A stretch of 64,000 bases of DNA from Anaeramoeba flamelloides (taxonomy: Eukaryota; Metamonada; Anaeramoebidae), in NCBI GenBank assembly GCA_027625915.1, contig JANTQA010000072.1, positions 3,286,001 to 3,350,000 on the forward strand, read 5' to 3'. Below, one piece after another: positions 23,159 to 34,500 of this stretch; the stretch's first letter is position 1, and every line of letters begins with the position of its first letter. The position numbers and the translations under genes are program-made. Under the pieces are notes generated by a model that was not told where the DNA came from, ran no database searches, and saw nothing but the letters and a program-made list of their open reading frames with translations.

Positions 23159-24361
23159 ATGAACAACGAGATACCGAGCAAGCCTATTGGAATTTTAAAA
23201 ATCACCAAGTCCCCAAAAAAGCAACAACAAAGTTTAAGCTGGAATGAAGACAATTTACGTGAATTAGAAAACCACCATCAGTCAAAGATCATCCCGCAAT
23301 ACCCGAATTTTGATCAAAATTTAACACTTCCCAATACTTATTCAACACAATCAAAATCTTGTTTGTTTTTCAATTTTCTCTTTAGCACTCCTCTGATTGT
23401 TTCCTTCCTTTCAAAAATGAAAATTTAAAACATTTTCCGCTTTTTGCAAAATTTTCTTAGTGATTATTGGTCTTTTTGAAGATCTTTTTTTTTCCGCATG
23501 ATCTTTTGCAAAAAAAAAAAAAAAACAAAAAAAAAAAGGAAAAAAAAATAATTTTTTTTTACTTACTTAATTTTCAACAAAGAAATGATCTTAAGAAGAA
23601 AAAAAAGATTTTTTTTTTGTTAAACAATACTGTTATTGTAATTTTATTTTAAAGCACAACCCTTCTCAAAAGATCTGAAAAAAAAAAAACAAAAAAAAAT
23701 AATTTCAAACACATTAAACAAGCACATGTGTATCTTTCTGTTTGAAAAAACAACACTTTCATACATTTCTTTTAATGAAAACAAAATCATCTTTAAGCAA
23801 GTCAATAATCAATTAAAAAAGTTTTTTCTTTCTAAAGACAGAACCATTTTAAATTTTTTTGTTAATAAAAAACTTTTGCAAATTGTTGCGCACAATTTTT
23901 AAAAAAGTGAACCAAACAGTTTGAGCAACCCTTTTTAAAACTTTTAGAACTCACCTTTTATAAAACAGCTGTATTTACAAAATATACGATCCAAACTTTT
24001 TCTTTTTAATGATCTTTTCATTTTCAAAAAAACTTTATTGATTTTTTTCTTTTTGAATCTTTTCTATATTTTTTTTTTTTGTTTTGCAATAGTGGGTACA
24101 TTTTTTGATAACAAATCTATAGACCTTAAATTAATACGCGAAAAGGAAGAAAATCGGAGAAAGGAGTTTCTTAAGAAACGAAACAATTATGTCATAAGAC
24201 AAAAAAATATCATATATCGAAGTAATTTTGTTTTAGACAAATTTGAAGATAGTAACGAAGGTGAGGAAGAGGATGAAAATGAGAATGAAAATCGAAACCA
24301 AAAAATAACATTTAAATCAAATCAAATGAATAATAAGGTGAATAAAACCGAAGAAAAATGA
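23159..24361 (+). CDS. Protein phosphatase 1 inhibitor-2-like protein, two exons
   Basis: Inhibitor-2 proteins bind and regulate the catalytic subunit of protein phosphatase 1. Exon 1 is 23159-23360 and exon 2 is 24093-24361; the phases (1+2) join cleanly to 156 residues. The N-terminus has PIGILKITKSPKK, resembling the KGILK PP1-docking motif of inhibitor-2, followed about ten residues on by SWNEDNL like the KWDEMNIL block. Exon 2 has a charged helix REKEENRRKEFLKKRNNY, similar in place and composition to the family's KKRxFExKRKxHYN helix, then an acidic tail. The central TPY-type phosphosite segment is missing or unrecognisable. The intron is 732 nt, the longest here (GTTTGT to GCAATAG), so a missed small exon is possible. 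The ATG is the first in frame and follows a T-rich, not CAAA-rich, leader. Confidence 0.62.
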
Positions 24362-25020
24362 CAAAAGATTTTGCACTAATTTTTGGTTTGAAAAAAATTT
24401 TTTTTTGATTATTTTTTATCCTTTTTTTTTATTTGCAATAAGAGTGATACTTCATTCAAAAAATTGTTAACAATTAGAAAATTACACATAAAAAAAATAA
24501 ACTTATTTGGATTTTATCTTTTTTTTGTAATTTTTACTTCTCATACATGTGTAAAAATCGATTTCTGAATTTTTGAAGTTTTTTTAATAAATTAGTAATT
24601 TTTTCCAAAAACTTCAAAAATATATTAATTGATTTTGCAAACAAACAAACAAAAATTTAAAACTATTTTTGGGTTTGAGTAATTATTTTATTTTATTTTT
24701 TTTTTTTTTTTTTACATTCGATAAATTGAAACAACCTATTATTAAAATATCCCTAATAAGAATTGGTATATTGAGTTGGAACGAATTTGATTTTTTTGGA
24801 AATTCTTTAATAATGAATCTAATTTTGATAAAATTTTATATTTGATTTTGTTATCTAAAAAACTATTACAATTATTAGAATAAAAATACCAGATCTGTCA
24901 GTTCTTCAAAATATTCATTAAAGTTTTATTAATGTAAAAAATAATCCCATTTACCAATTCCAGAAAACATCTAATAATTTGTATTCATTGATATCTGGAA
25001 ATATTCATTTTTATAAAATC
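24362..25020. other. Gene-free stretch
   Basis: AT-rich 3' flank of the inhibitor-2-like gene. Nothing recognisable. Confidence 0.45.
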
Positions 25021-25549
25021 TAAAATTCCAAAATTTTCCACAGAGCTAATACGTTCCAAACAATCACAATAATTCAATTTCATTCAAATTGGAAATAAAT
25101 TTGATTTTTTAAAATATTAAAATCATTTTTTCATCTTTTAATTTATTGTTTTCATTTTTATTTTTGAATTACGTGACTTGTTTGGATCCAATTTTTTTTT
25201 CAAATAATTGATATTAGGTTAAAGTTGAGTTGTTCCAAAATATCAGAACTCAAATAAAATTAGTTCGTAGTATCTATCCATTTGATTGATCAATTTTCTT
25301 AATAGAATTTAAACAAATTTACTAATGTTTTTTTTTTTTTTTGCTCTCTCCAAAATTTTTAATACACCCATGAATTATTTGTATTGGTGATTATTTATTT
25401 TTTGTTTTTAGATTATTGTAATTTATAATCAAGTGTTAACATTTCAATTAGCAAATGGTACTAATTTGGTATTTCTTCGAGAATTGATTAAATAAGTTTT
25501 TTTTAACAAATCACATTTTGGTATGTTAAAAGTCTTGAATTGGGGTTTA
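25021..25549 (+). mobile_element. Family C inverted-repeat element, copy C1
   Basis: About 530 bp. Left end TAAAATTCCAAAATTTTCCA; the right end read in reverse is TAAACCCCAATTCAAGAC, an imperfect inverted repeat. Shares CGTTCCAAACAATCACAATA and AACTCAAATAAAATTAGTT with C2 and C3. Non-coding. Confidence 0.75.
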
Positions 25550-26740
25550 CATAGTTAATTTCATCTTATTTGAAATTATTTTTAGTCTTTTTTTATTAAT
25601 GAAACTTCAATTACTAAAATTTTTTCATCAAATTAAAAACTTTTTTATAAATCAAAGTAATTTTTGACAAATAAAAAAATCACAAGAAACTTATATTTTT
25701 TCAAAAAGAGACAATAGAAAATAATCCCCAAAAAAGTTAATCCATAACGATTCAAACAATACGTATCTTTAAATCTAGCTTTATTTTTGGAATATTCAAA
25801 GAAGAGAGAAATTATTACCTGATTAAAAAACACTAAAAATTTGAAAACAAGATAAAGACTTTATATTACTTCAAAAATTCACAACTTTACCGACCAACTC
25901 ATAAAAGAGAAGAAACTCACACTAAAAATTATTTTTTAACAAAAATATTAAATTGTTTCTAAATAAAGAAAAAAATTAATTTAAAATTTTAATTAAGGTT
26001 GGTTCATTTAATAAAATATTATTGTTAAATATCATTACAATGTAAAAAAAAAAACTCACAAAGTTATAATTTTGATTTTCAAAAGTAGAAGGTTTTTTTT
26101 CTTATGTGTAAAAAAAAAAAAAAAAAAAAGAAAAAAAAGAAAATAATAACATTGGTTATTTTAGAAAGTTTAAAGATTTTAAAAAAATATTTAATTTTTA
26201 TTTATTTGTTTTTAATTTTTTAATTATTTTTTTTTTTTGAAAGGAATCAATCAATGTCTACTTATAGCCACTCAGTTTTTTTTTCAATAAAAAGAATTAA
26301 GGAAAATATTTTCTGTTATTATGTATTTTTGTATTCCGAAAAGGTACTTTAGTTTTATCTCATTTCGAAAATCAAAAAAAAAAAAAAAAACAGGCACTCC
26401 GTATCACTATACAGATGTTGCTGTTGCCCCCTAATTTCTTAAAAATTATTTTCAAATTTTACAAAAGAAATATAATTTTAGTTGACATTTCCTAATGACA
26501 ATATAAATAATGATTTTTTATTTCGAATAATGATTATGGAATTATTTTACTTTTTTTTATTTTTTTAAAATTCAATTTTTATTCCAAATTCTTGGATTTT
26601 ATTTTAATACTATAAACTATCGGTGAAAAAAAGATAGATTTATTCATTTATTTAACAGTTGAATTTATATATATATATTGATTATTAAAGAAGTTTAAAT
26701 TACACTCAAATTGCTCTTAGACCTAAAATACTATTTTATA
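25550..26740. other. Gene-free AT-rich stretch
   Basis: No supported gene. Rich in poly-A and poly-T runs. Confidence 0.45.
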
Positions 26741-27225
26741 ATTTAAGCGAAATATTATATTTTACAATTAGTAATTAATGAAAATTATTTCAAAAAATCT
26801 TAGTTTAAAATTAATTCATTAAGATTTATTTCTTTTAATTTGTTATGAAATATTAATCTATCTTTTTCATTGGAAGGACAGATAAGAAAAAAAAATGATC
26901 GAAATTATCAATGATTTCTAAGTTGAAATTTTTTTGCATAGTTCGAATATAATCCAATATTTTGTTTTTATTTTACTCTTATCATAAACTTAAATATATA
27001 AATTTAGATAATTTGTGACTTTTCTTTGTTTTAATATTGAAGTAGTATCCTCCAAAAGTGTAAATATGGAATGTTGGTAAAAATTGAGTTTTTACAATTT
27101 TAGAGATAAATATAGCGTTACATACGTTGATCCTAATTTTGGTAATAGTAACCGAAACACATATTTTGATTTTTGAACTTGAATGGGTTTTCAATATTAA
27201 ATCCTTTGGTAAAACCAAACCATTG
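26741..27225 (-). mobile_element. LINE remnant, C-terminal region
   Basis: The minus-strand translation gives FFLICPSNEKDRLIFHNKLK, a pattern typical of the Cys/His region after the reverse transcriptase of LINEs (H...CP....+R). A 78-codon frame at 27218-26982 lies just upstream in the same orientation. A second copy of this block (SYEKDRLIFLNKLKK) lies at 36430-36560. Decayed by several stops. Confidence 0.45.
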
Positions 27226-27706
27226 CTTGAAAAGGGTTTTTAATTTTTAAAAAAAAAAAATGAAGGAATGGGATTCACCAAACGATTTTTTGATTAAAAT
27301 TATTATTAGTATATTAAGATAATCATATATAATGTTTACTTTACTATTTCCGAAATTTGGGTAAAAGTAAGGAACTCTTTATTTATCTCGAAAATTGTAT
27401 ATACTCTATTTTTTACAACATTTAGATTTACACTGGTGTATTCATTTTATGTTTTTTTTTGATGTTAGTTTTTTTTTTTTTTTGATTTTAGAAATAACAG
27501 GAAAATTCTTATATATACAATTAATTTCCCAAATTACAAAAAAAAAATGTTAACTATAAGAATATTTACTATAATCTAGTAAAACCAAAGATTTAACTGT
27601 ATTCTTATAAATAAAGAAAATTTTCTTCAAGGCTCTTAGGATAAAAAAAAATAAGGTTAGTTAAAACTTATCAGAACCAATTAAAAACAAAAAAAGAATT
27701 TTAATA
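27226..27706. other. Gene-free stretch
   Basis: Nothing recognisable between the LINE remnant and MITE A2. Confidence 0.4.
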
Positions 27707-27905
27707 CAGTCAGTTCCACGTTGAAGGCACAAACTTTCAATAAAAATTTATTTATAAAAAAAACTCAAATTAAAGCAAAAAATTTTGATCTAAGTAAAAT
27801 TATTTGAATTTAAAAAAAAAATTCCAAAAATATCATTAAATTAAGATTTTTCTGTACCTCAAATTTCGTTGAAAGTTTGTGTCTTAAAAGTTGAACTGGA
27901 TCTAG
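27707..27905. mobile_element. Family A MITE, copy A2
   Basis: About 199 bp starting CAGTCAGTTCCACGTTGAAG after a TA. The right arm AAAGTTTGTGTCTTAAAAGT is inverted, but the last ten bases are diverged. A (TA)n run follows directly. Confidence 0.75.
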
Positions 27906-29614
27906 TATTTATATATATATATATATATGATCAGGAACCTAGTGATACATTCCTCGTGTTATATATATATTATTTCACAAAAATTGGGTAAAACCAAGAC
28001 TTTTACCCCAGTTTTTTTAAATTATTTAATAAAAAAATAATATAACAAAAGTGGAATATCCAATAATTAATAACAGATTGTGGAATTTTGATTTAGTATT
28101 GATAATCGGTTATTGGGTTCTGAGACTCGCGAATTCATGGGAAGTGTCATAGAGTGATGTTGAGTTCCTTGGATTTTTTTTTTGATTTTAGAAATTAAAA
28201 AAAACAACAAAACCTTCTCAAAATTCCCAAGGATAGAGAAAAATAAATTTTATAAAGAAACAAAAAAAACATAAAAAAACATAACAGACCTTGATATATT
28301 AATAATTTGGTTATGTTAATGATATTATTATGGTTTATATAAATATTTTTTAGTTATTTTTCTTCTAATACTTCTTTTTTTTCTTTTAATAAACAATTTT
28401 GAATTACTCCTTTCTCCTAATAAATACTTAAAACACACGTGTAGGAATAAAAACATAAATTCTGAATTTTTACATTTTTTTTTATTCACTTTTTTGGCAA
28501 GTTCTTTTCCAATTATTTTCCAAAAATAAAAACAAATAAAGAAAAAAATTTCATAGAAAAATCTCAATGACAAAAAAAAATACCTCGAATGGAATAATAA
28601 ACACTTAAAATTCAAATTAAATTAGATCTTGAGCCACACATTAAAATTTATTTTTTAACAGACTTTTGTTCTATTATTTTTTTTCGATTTATTTTTGATA
28701 GATTATATGTTTACAATTTTTTTTATTGGAATGCCTATAGTTGCTAAATAACATTTGTTTCATTCAATTCTGTTGCCAAAAAAATTGTTCTTTAATTTTT
28801 TATTTATGAAATAAATTTCTTTTTTTTCTTTTCATTTCTTTTCTTTTCTTTTTGAAAAATTTCAATTTGCGTTTTATTGTATTTGAAAAATTCAACCATT
28901 GGTAAATCTTGTCATGGTGAATTTTTCCCCATTTTTAATTCCCCTTTTTAATTCTCTGAATTTTTGAACCGTATACTTTGTAAAGTAAATTACTGGTTTT
29001 TAAGGTTTGAAAAAAGACTTAAAAATAAATGTTTTTCAAAAACGGGATTATTTCATTTTAGACTCAAAGTACTCCTTTAATAAATAAAAAAAACAATTTT
29101 TATGCTGATTTTTATTTGTTTTTGATTGGGTGGGAAAAAGAATCTAAACTTTTTCAAAATTACGGTTTTTATCTTTATAGTATTTTATAAAAAGTTAAAC
29201 TTTTTAATTTTCTTGTTTTTTTTAAAGAAAATTTTTTCACTTTTTGAACACTACTCGAAAAAAAAAAATTGACTAACATTTTTATTGTTTCATAACTTAA
29301 TTTTTTAAAAATATTTTTGTTTTTTTTGAAAGATTAAATCTAAATTAATTTATTCATTATATATATATATATATATTTCCTTTCAAATGAAAGAAATCTA
29401 CTACCCTACCCCTAATTTCACATTATTAAAAATATGAAAAAAATAGAAATGAGAAATTAATAGAAATTATTTGATTCTTATAATACATAATAATATTAAA
29501 TGAAGAAATAGGAATTGTCAAAAATATATAGAAAAAGAAAAAGACATATACAAAGAAAAAGAAAAAAGAAAAAAAGAAATAATCATATCAATCAAAAAAT
29601 TTATAATTTTTATT
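27906..29614. other. Gene-free stretch 3' of the 754-residue gene
   Basis: (TA)n runs at about 27908-27927 and 29360-29377. A less AT-rich patch at 28085-28150 has an 18-codon open stretch, too short to call. Confidence 0.4.
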
Positions 29615-31879
29615 TCAATTTTTTTTTTTTAATCTTCCTCTGTTTTTCGATGCTAGCCATTTTTCATAAAAAAATAAAGTAGTTTTAAAAAGTAATTTTC
29701 TTTCAATTTCTGATCCTGCGTATACGTACCTAGCTTGTGTTTTTTTTTTTATCCGATCTTTTTCGATAATTCTAAAAAGTCTCTTATTGTTTTTAATTAT
29801 TTTCATGTAGACATTGTTTTTAAAAAAAAACTTGAAGTTATATTGATTTTTGATTCTAAGCACAATTTTGTCTTTCTGAAGAATAAAAAACCCGGGTATG
29901 TAGGGGACTTTACGATTTGAAATCAAGTGCACGGAGAACAAGACCATTTTTTTATTGGAGAACTCGTTGATGAGATCTCGATCGATTAAACTTTTTTCAT
30001 AAAAGTATTTGTTGATTCTGTCAAGGTCAATTAGATATTCTCTTTCCTTTTTTTTTGGTGTCACCATTGGCGCTAAAACGGAAAAATTAAGTTCCTTCAC
30101 GCTTTGTAATTTTTTTTTATAATTGTCGCCAATAATGCGGTCTTTCCCCTTTGACAGCGAATAAAACAATGTTAAGAGAACCAGAACTCTTTTTTGCTTT
30201 GTAGATTTGGATCGGATTATCAATTTTCTTTGATCTTTCCATGCGATTATTAAATTTTTCAAGCTGATCAAACTAATGTAGATTTCGAATTGGTCCTTCC
30301 ATTTGGCTTCAAATATTTTCCCGACGGAATTGATGCTAATGATGATCCTTTTATTCTCAAACCAAATCTTGCCGCTTCGAAACAAATTGTTGCCAGTATT
30401 GTCGATATTCACCTCTTGATAAAAGCTGCCCAGCCTTGCCCAATCGAGCGTTTCTTGATAGATTTCTTCAAAATGTGCCTCCAGACCCAATAAAAAGTCT
30501 CGTTTGTGCTTTTCCGTTTTTTGAAGGCCCCCGAGTAGTTGCTTTAATTGAATGTTTGGCCATTGGAAAAATGTGTTTAACAGAAAAAAGCATTCAAAGA
30601 TTGAGACGTCTAATTTATACTCGATCCAAAGGCTAATGAGCTCTTGTGTCTTTTCAGTGAAATAATCGGATTGCAAATTTGGTTCAATCAATTCCATTTC
30701 ATTCTCAAAAACCTTGTGAAACTTGGCATAATGCTGCTTAATCATTTGCTGTTTTTTTTTTTTGTTTTTGAGAATTGTTTTTGGGGAAAAAGACCAGATT
30801 GCACTATTTTTTATTCGGCGAATTGTTGATTCTTTTTTTCGCGGAGTTTGGAAATTTTCATTCTCCGTTTGTTTTGTTGTTTTTATTTTTGATTTTGTTT
30901 TTGATTTTGTTTTTGATTTTGTTTTTGTTTTTGTTTTTGAATTTGATTTTGTTTTTAATTTTGATTTTGATTTTGAATCTTTTATTAGCTCAGAATCTTC
31001 ATCAGATCCTTTTCCAGTTGAAAAAGACGAATTTGTTGATGAAAATTTAATAATGTTTTTTTTTTTCTTTCTCATTTTCTTTTGCTTTTCCTTTTCATTT
31101 TCTTCTTTATCTTGCGCTTTTTTTTTTCTCTTTCTTTGTTCCTTTTCTTCCTCTACAGGGGTTTTTATTGTTTTGAATTGATCAGACATTGAAAAATCTA
31201 TATCGGATTGATCAGTGGAATTGAAAGTCGAAATTTGAATAGATTTATTATAATAAGAATTTTTAATCATGATTTTCTCAAAACCTTCTTCTTTTGTTTT
31301 CGTTCTCTTAATTTGCTGGTTTTTGTGATTGTTTGAATCTAACTGGCCCTCACAAAGAAATATTTTTCGAATTTTTTTGTTTGACTTTATTTTGTTCTCA
31401 TCAGAATATTTTTGCAATTTGTTATACATTTTTTTTAAAAGCGGGCAAAAATATAATATTTTTTTTTCCAAATTGACACTTTTTGAGAAAAAATCAAAAG
31501 GATCAATCTTGGTGTTTGTAAAAAAGCATTTTTGAACAGAGCTATGGAACTCTTTATAATTCTTTTTTATTTGTAATTCTTCGTCCTTGATTATCACCAA
31601 ACAAACCTTTTCTGTTGGGTTGATGATATTTAAGAGGTCCAACAAATAAACACAGTTTGAATCATAAAGATCCCTGAAAGTTAAATCGTACATTTGAAAT
31701 ATTTCTTTTGTGGTGTCTAAAATCTGTTCCACGTCTTCCATTTGCAAACTACCATACAAGTTATGTTCTTGGATTGGTTGTTTTTTTTTGTTTTTTTTGA
31801 TACGCGCGGTACTAATTGTTTTAAAATTTTCAAAATCAATTTTTTTTTCTTTGTTTAAGTGAAAAAGTAATCTGCTCAT
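29615..31879 (-). CDS. Unrecognised 754-residue protein with K/S/T-repeat linker and possible PH-like C-terminus
   Basis: Single uninterrupted exon starting at an ATG (CAAATGAGCAG) after a CAAA-rich leader, as in the LRR-BTB gene. Residues 1-160 look globular (LYDSNCVYLLDLLNIINP, FFSKSVNLEKK). Residues 240-345 are low-complexity Lys-rich, with a KTKSKTKSKTKS-type repeat. Residues 375-490 look helical and aromatic-rich (FFLLNTFFQWPN, ETLDWARLGSF). Residues about 500-575 and 645-742 each read as beta-strand-rich segments ending in an amphipathic helix, which would fit two PH- or GRAM-like folds; this is inference from pattern only. There is no signal peptide or membrane span. I recognise no family; a lineage-specific signalling or membrane-binding protein is a guess. 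The gene itself is well supported by length and codon content. Confidence 0.85.
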   Translation of the reverse strand: MSRLLFHLNKEKKIDFENFKTISTARIKKNKKKQPIQEHNLYGSLQMEDVEQILDTTKEIFQMYDLTFRDLYDSNCVYLLDLLNIINPTEKVCLVIIKDEELQIKKNYKEFHSSVQKCFFTNTKIDPFDFFSKSVNLEKKILYFCPLLKKMYNKLQKYSDENKIKSNKKIRKIFLCEGQLDSNNHKNQQIKRTKTKEEGFEKIMIKNSYYNKSIQISTFNSTDQSDIDFSMSDQFKTIKTPVEEEKEQRKRKKKAQDKEENEKEKQKKMRKKKKNIIKFSSTNSSFSTGKGSDEDSELIKDSKSKSKLKTKSNSKTKTKTKSKTKSKTKSKIKTTKQTENENFQTPRKKESTIRRIKNSAIWSFSPKTILKNKKKKQQMIKQHYAKFHKVFENEMELIEPNLQSDYFTEKTQELISLWIEYKLDVSIFECFFLLNTFFQWPNIQLKQLLGGLQKTEKHKRDFLLGLEAHFEEIYQETLDWARLGSFYQEVNIDNTGNNLFRSGKIWFENKRIIISINSVGKIFEAKWKDQFEIYISLISLKNLIIAWKDQRKLIIRSKSTKQKRVLVLLTLFYSLSKGKDRIIGDNYKKKLQSVKELNFSVLAPMVTPKKKEREYLIDLDRINKYFYEKSLIDRDLINEFSNKKMVLFSVHLISNRKVPYIPGFFILQKDKIVLRIKNQYNFKFFFKNNVYMKIIKNNKRLFRIIEKDRIKKKTQARYVYAGSEIERKLLFKTTLFFYEKWLASKNRGRLKKKN

Positions 31880-31960
31880 TTGGTTGTTGTTTTTGTTTTT
31901 GTTTTTTTTGTTGAAAAAAATAAAAACTTTGAATAAAAAAGAAAAAAAGCGAAAAATGTT
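31880..31960 (-). promoter_or_regulatory. CAAA-rich 5' leader of the 754-residue gene
   Basis: Read on the minus strand, the sequence before the ATG is AACAAAAACAAAAACAACCA-like, with very few T. The same kind of tract precedes the LRR-BTB ATG and fills the 3' halves of introns in beta-COP and CSN7. Probably a UTR/promoter composition signal; no defined motif. Confidence 0.4.
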
Positions 31961-32033
31961 TTTTTGGCATTCGAAAAAAGTGTAAATTCAAAATAATAGT
32001 TTAGAATAACATCCTACACTATTAAACCTGTGT

Positions 32034-32222
32034 TCAAGAAATTTTTTTATTAGCTCGATTTTCTTTCGCCTGTGTTAAATAAATTTCTTTGAATATCAGA
32101 TCCTTTATTTTTTGATTACATTCCTTTTTTACTTTTTGCAAAAGTTTATTTTTTTGATTGTAAACACAAAGATCTTGAGTATTTTTGCGTCTTTACCAAT
32201 TTCAGAGATACTGCTCAATCAT
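32034..32222 (-). CDS. Possible 55-residue gene with a 21-nt intron, or a single gene fragment
   Basis: The minus-strand frame at 32190-32034 is open and compositionally protein-like: charged, helix-forming residues including LLQKVKKECNQKIKDLIF and YLTQAKENRANKKIS before a TGA. Just upstream is an ATG at 32222 behind an A/C-rich leader. Joining 32222-32212 to 32190-32034 restores one frame of 55 residues through a GTATCT...TAAAG gap of only 21 nt. Because 21 is a multiple of three, the unspliced frame is the same but has two stops. I recognise no family. It could be a real small coiled-coil protein, a decayed exon, or chance. Confidence 0.25.
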
Positions 32223-33066
32223 TTTACTTCTTGTTTTGTTTTTTTTGACAACTTTGATACAACTAACAGTAACAACACTTTTTTTTCAATTTCGTTTTTT
32301 ATTTCAGAAAGATCAACTTTAAGGTTTACATTCCATGGAACTGGAAAGAACTATTATCTTATATTTAGGCAACACCATGTTATTTTGATTATTAGATGAT
32401 CGATCTTCAACTATATATTAATTTTTGGAGTGGCTAAACAACAAATTATTAACTATTTTTTTTTATTTTCCAAAATCCAAATTAATGAGTCAAAGATCAA
32501 TAGACTATAAGTTTTATCAAAAAATATTCGTTTGGGTTGTTGATTGAAAATTTCTTTCCCTTTGACTCGATTAGTTAAAAAATAGAGTAAAGTTTTTCAA
32601 CAGTATCAAATTAAACTAAACAAAAAGAAAAATGTTAATTAACAACCCAAAAATCATTTTTTTTTTTTAAACACCTTCCAACTTCTTAGAAATTCAATTC
32701 GGATTTCTGAAAAAAAAAATAAAATTGAAAAAATTGTCTTTTTGAAATACTATTAAAATTAATACAATGTTGAAGATCGATTAGCTATAATAACCAAAAT
32801 AACATAGTCTTGCCTGGATAGAAGATATTCATTTCTCCAATTTTTGAGATTATTAACTTGTAACAAATTTACATTTCCTGTTAATTGAAAAATAAAAAGA
32901 TCAAAATTTTCATTCATCTTTCCAAAAAAATCACATTCCAAGAATTAAAATAAAGGAATAAAACCCATAATTTTAAAAGGGAATTTATGAATTGAAGCTG
33001 ATTTTTGCAATTAAAATATTAAAATTTTGAAGGTTTATAATTTTTTTTTGGAAAGCTGAATATAAA
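32223..33066. other. Gene-free stretch
   Basis: Nothing supported. Frames on both strands are short and Phe/Ile-rich. Confidence 0.4.
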
Positions 33067-33598
33067 CTAAAATTCAAAATTTTCCACACAGCTAAAACGT
33101 TCCAAACAATCACAATAATACAATTTCATTGAAATTGGAGATAATTTTGATTTTTGAAAAATATGGAAAATCATTTTTTCATCTTTTAGTTTTTGTTTTC
33201 ATTTCATTGTTTGAATTACGTAATTTGCTTCGTTGGATCAAAATTTTTCTACAAGGTTTATATTATGTTAAAGTCAAGTTGTTCCAAATAGAAGAACTCA
33301 AATAAAATTAGTTGGTAGTATCTAACCATTTGATCGATCAATATTCCTAATAGAATTTCAACAAATTTACTAATGTATTTTTTTGTTTTACTCTCTCCAA
33401 AATTTTTAACACACCCATGATTTATTTGTATTGATAATTATTTATTTTTTGTTTTGTGGGTATTGTAATTTATAAAAAAGTGTTAACATTTCAATTAGTG
33501 AATGGTTCTAAATTTGGTAAATCTTCGAGAAGTGATTAAATAAGTTTTTTTTAACACAAATCGAATTTTGGTGTGTTAGAAATTTCGAATTGGGGTAT
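33067..33598 (+). mobile_element. Family C inverted-repeat element, copy C2
   Basis: 532 bp. Left end CTAAAATTCAAAATTTTCCA; the right end in reverse is ATATACCCCAATTCGAAATT then TCTAACACACC. Aligns with C1 and C3 along its whole length by eye. Non-coding. Confidence 0.8.
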
Positions 33599-34036
33599 AT
33601 ATTTTGTTCGATTTATTATTAAAATAAAATGTATTTTGTATACTGCTTTTAAAGCTAGAAAATAATTTTTTTTATAAAAATTTTTCTGAGTAAATATGTT
33701 TTCATTCAGAATTAAAAATAAAACGAAGAAACGAAGAAGTGATTATATCAACTTTCCTACATATGTTCAAAATATATTCTATTTTTTGAATTGTTTCTCT
33801 CAGATTATTTAATAATTTTTAATTTCCTTGTTTTTTTGGTTGTTCGATATATTAACCCAGATTAAATCTACCATCCTATTTATTAAAGTATTAATTTATT
33901 AATTTAATGAATTGATTACAATAATCCAATTTCTCAGAAAATGATCACCTTGTATATTGCAAAATGTACCAACAACCCTAAAATTCTGATATTTTTTTTT
34001 GATGATCAAAAAAAAAGTTACGTAGCAAAAAAAATA
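33599..34036. other. Gene-free stretch between elements C2 and B2
   Basis: AT-rich, nothing recognisable. Confidence 0.4.
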
Positions 34037-34500
34037 CCGGACATGAAAAAAATCCCGGAAATATTTGTTATTGTGAATATTAGTAAAATTTTTGTGTAAT
34101 TTGATTTATTTTCAATCAAATCCTTTTTTTTAAGAATCAAAATGTTTAAATTAGAACTCACCCACTTATTAAAATGATGATTAAAGAAATCACACTTGTT
34201 CAAAACACCATTCAATCAATCAAAAAAAAAAAATAAAAAATATCATTTTCCAAACTCTAGCAAACCTCCATAAAACTCGATTGTTTTTTCAAAAATAGTT
34301 GATCTACTTAGGCTATCAAACAATTACTCGAGTATTCTAGAGACACCTTGCTTTGAAGAACTTTAGGTGGGTTTATTACTAATCTCATAAAAAAAAAATG
34401 GTTATTTTTAAAAAGGATTTGATTGAAAATAAATGAAATTATACAAAAATTTTACTAATATTCACAATTAAAAATCTTGTCCGGGATTTTTTCATGTCGG
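34037..34500 (+). mobile_element. Family B inverted-repeat element, copy B2 (best preserved)
   Basis: 464-bp element. Left end CCGGACATGAAAAAAATCCC; the right end is its near-exact reverse complement, and the inverted repeat continues about 60 bp inward (AATTGTGAATATTAGTAAAA on both arms). It is flanked by TA on each side, consistent with a TA target duplication. No transposase. Copies B1, B3 and B4 are in this window. Confidence 0.85.

Noticed and set aside
30290-31181. Several plus-strand frames of 60-139 codons
   Set aside because: All lie antisense inside the 754-residue gene; the Phe/Leu repeats are the complement of its Lys/Ser/Thr linker.
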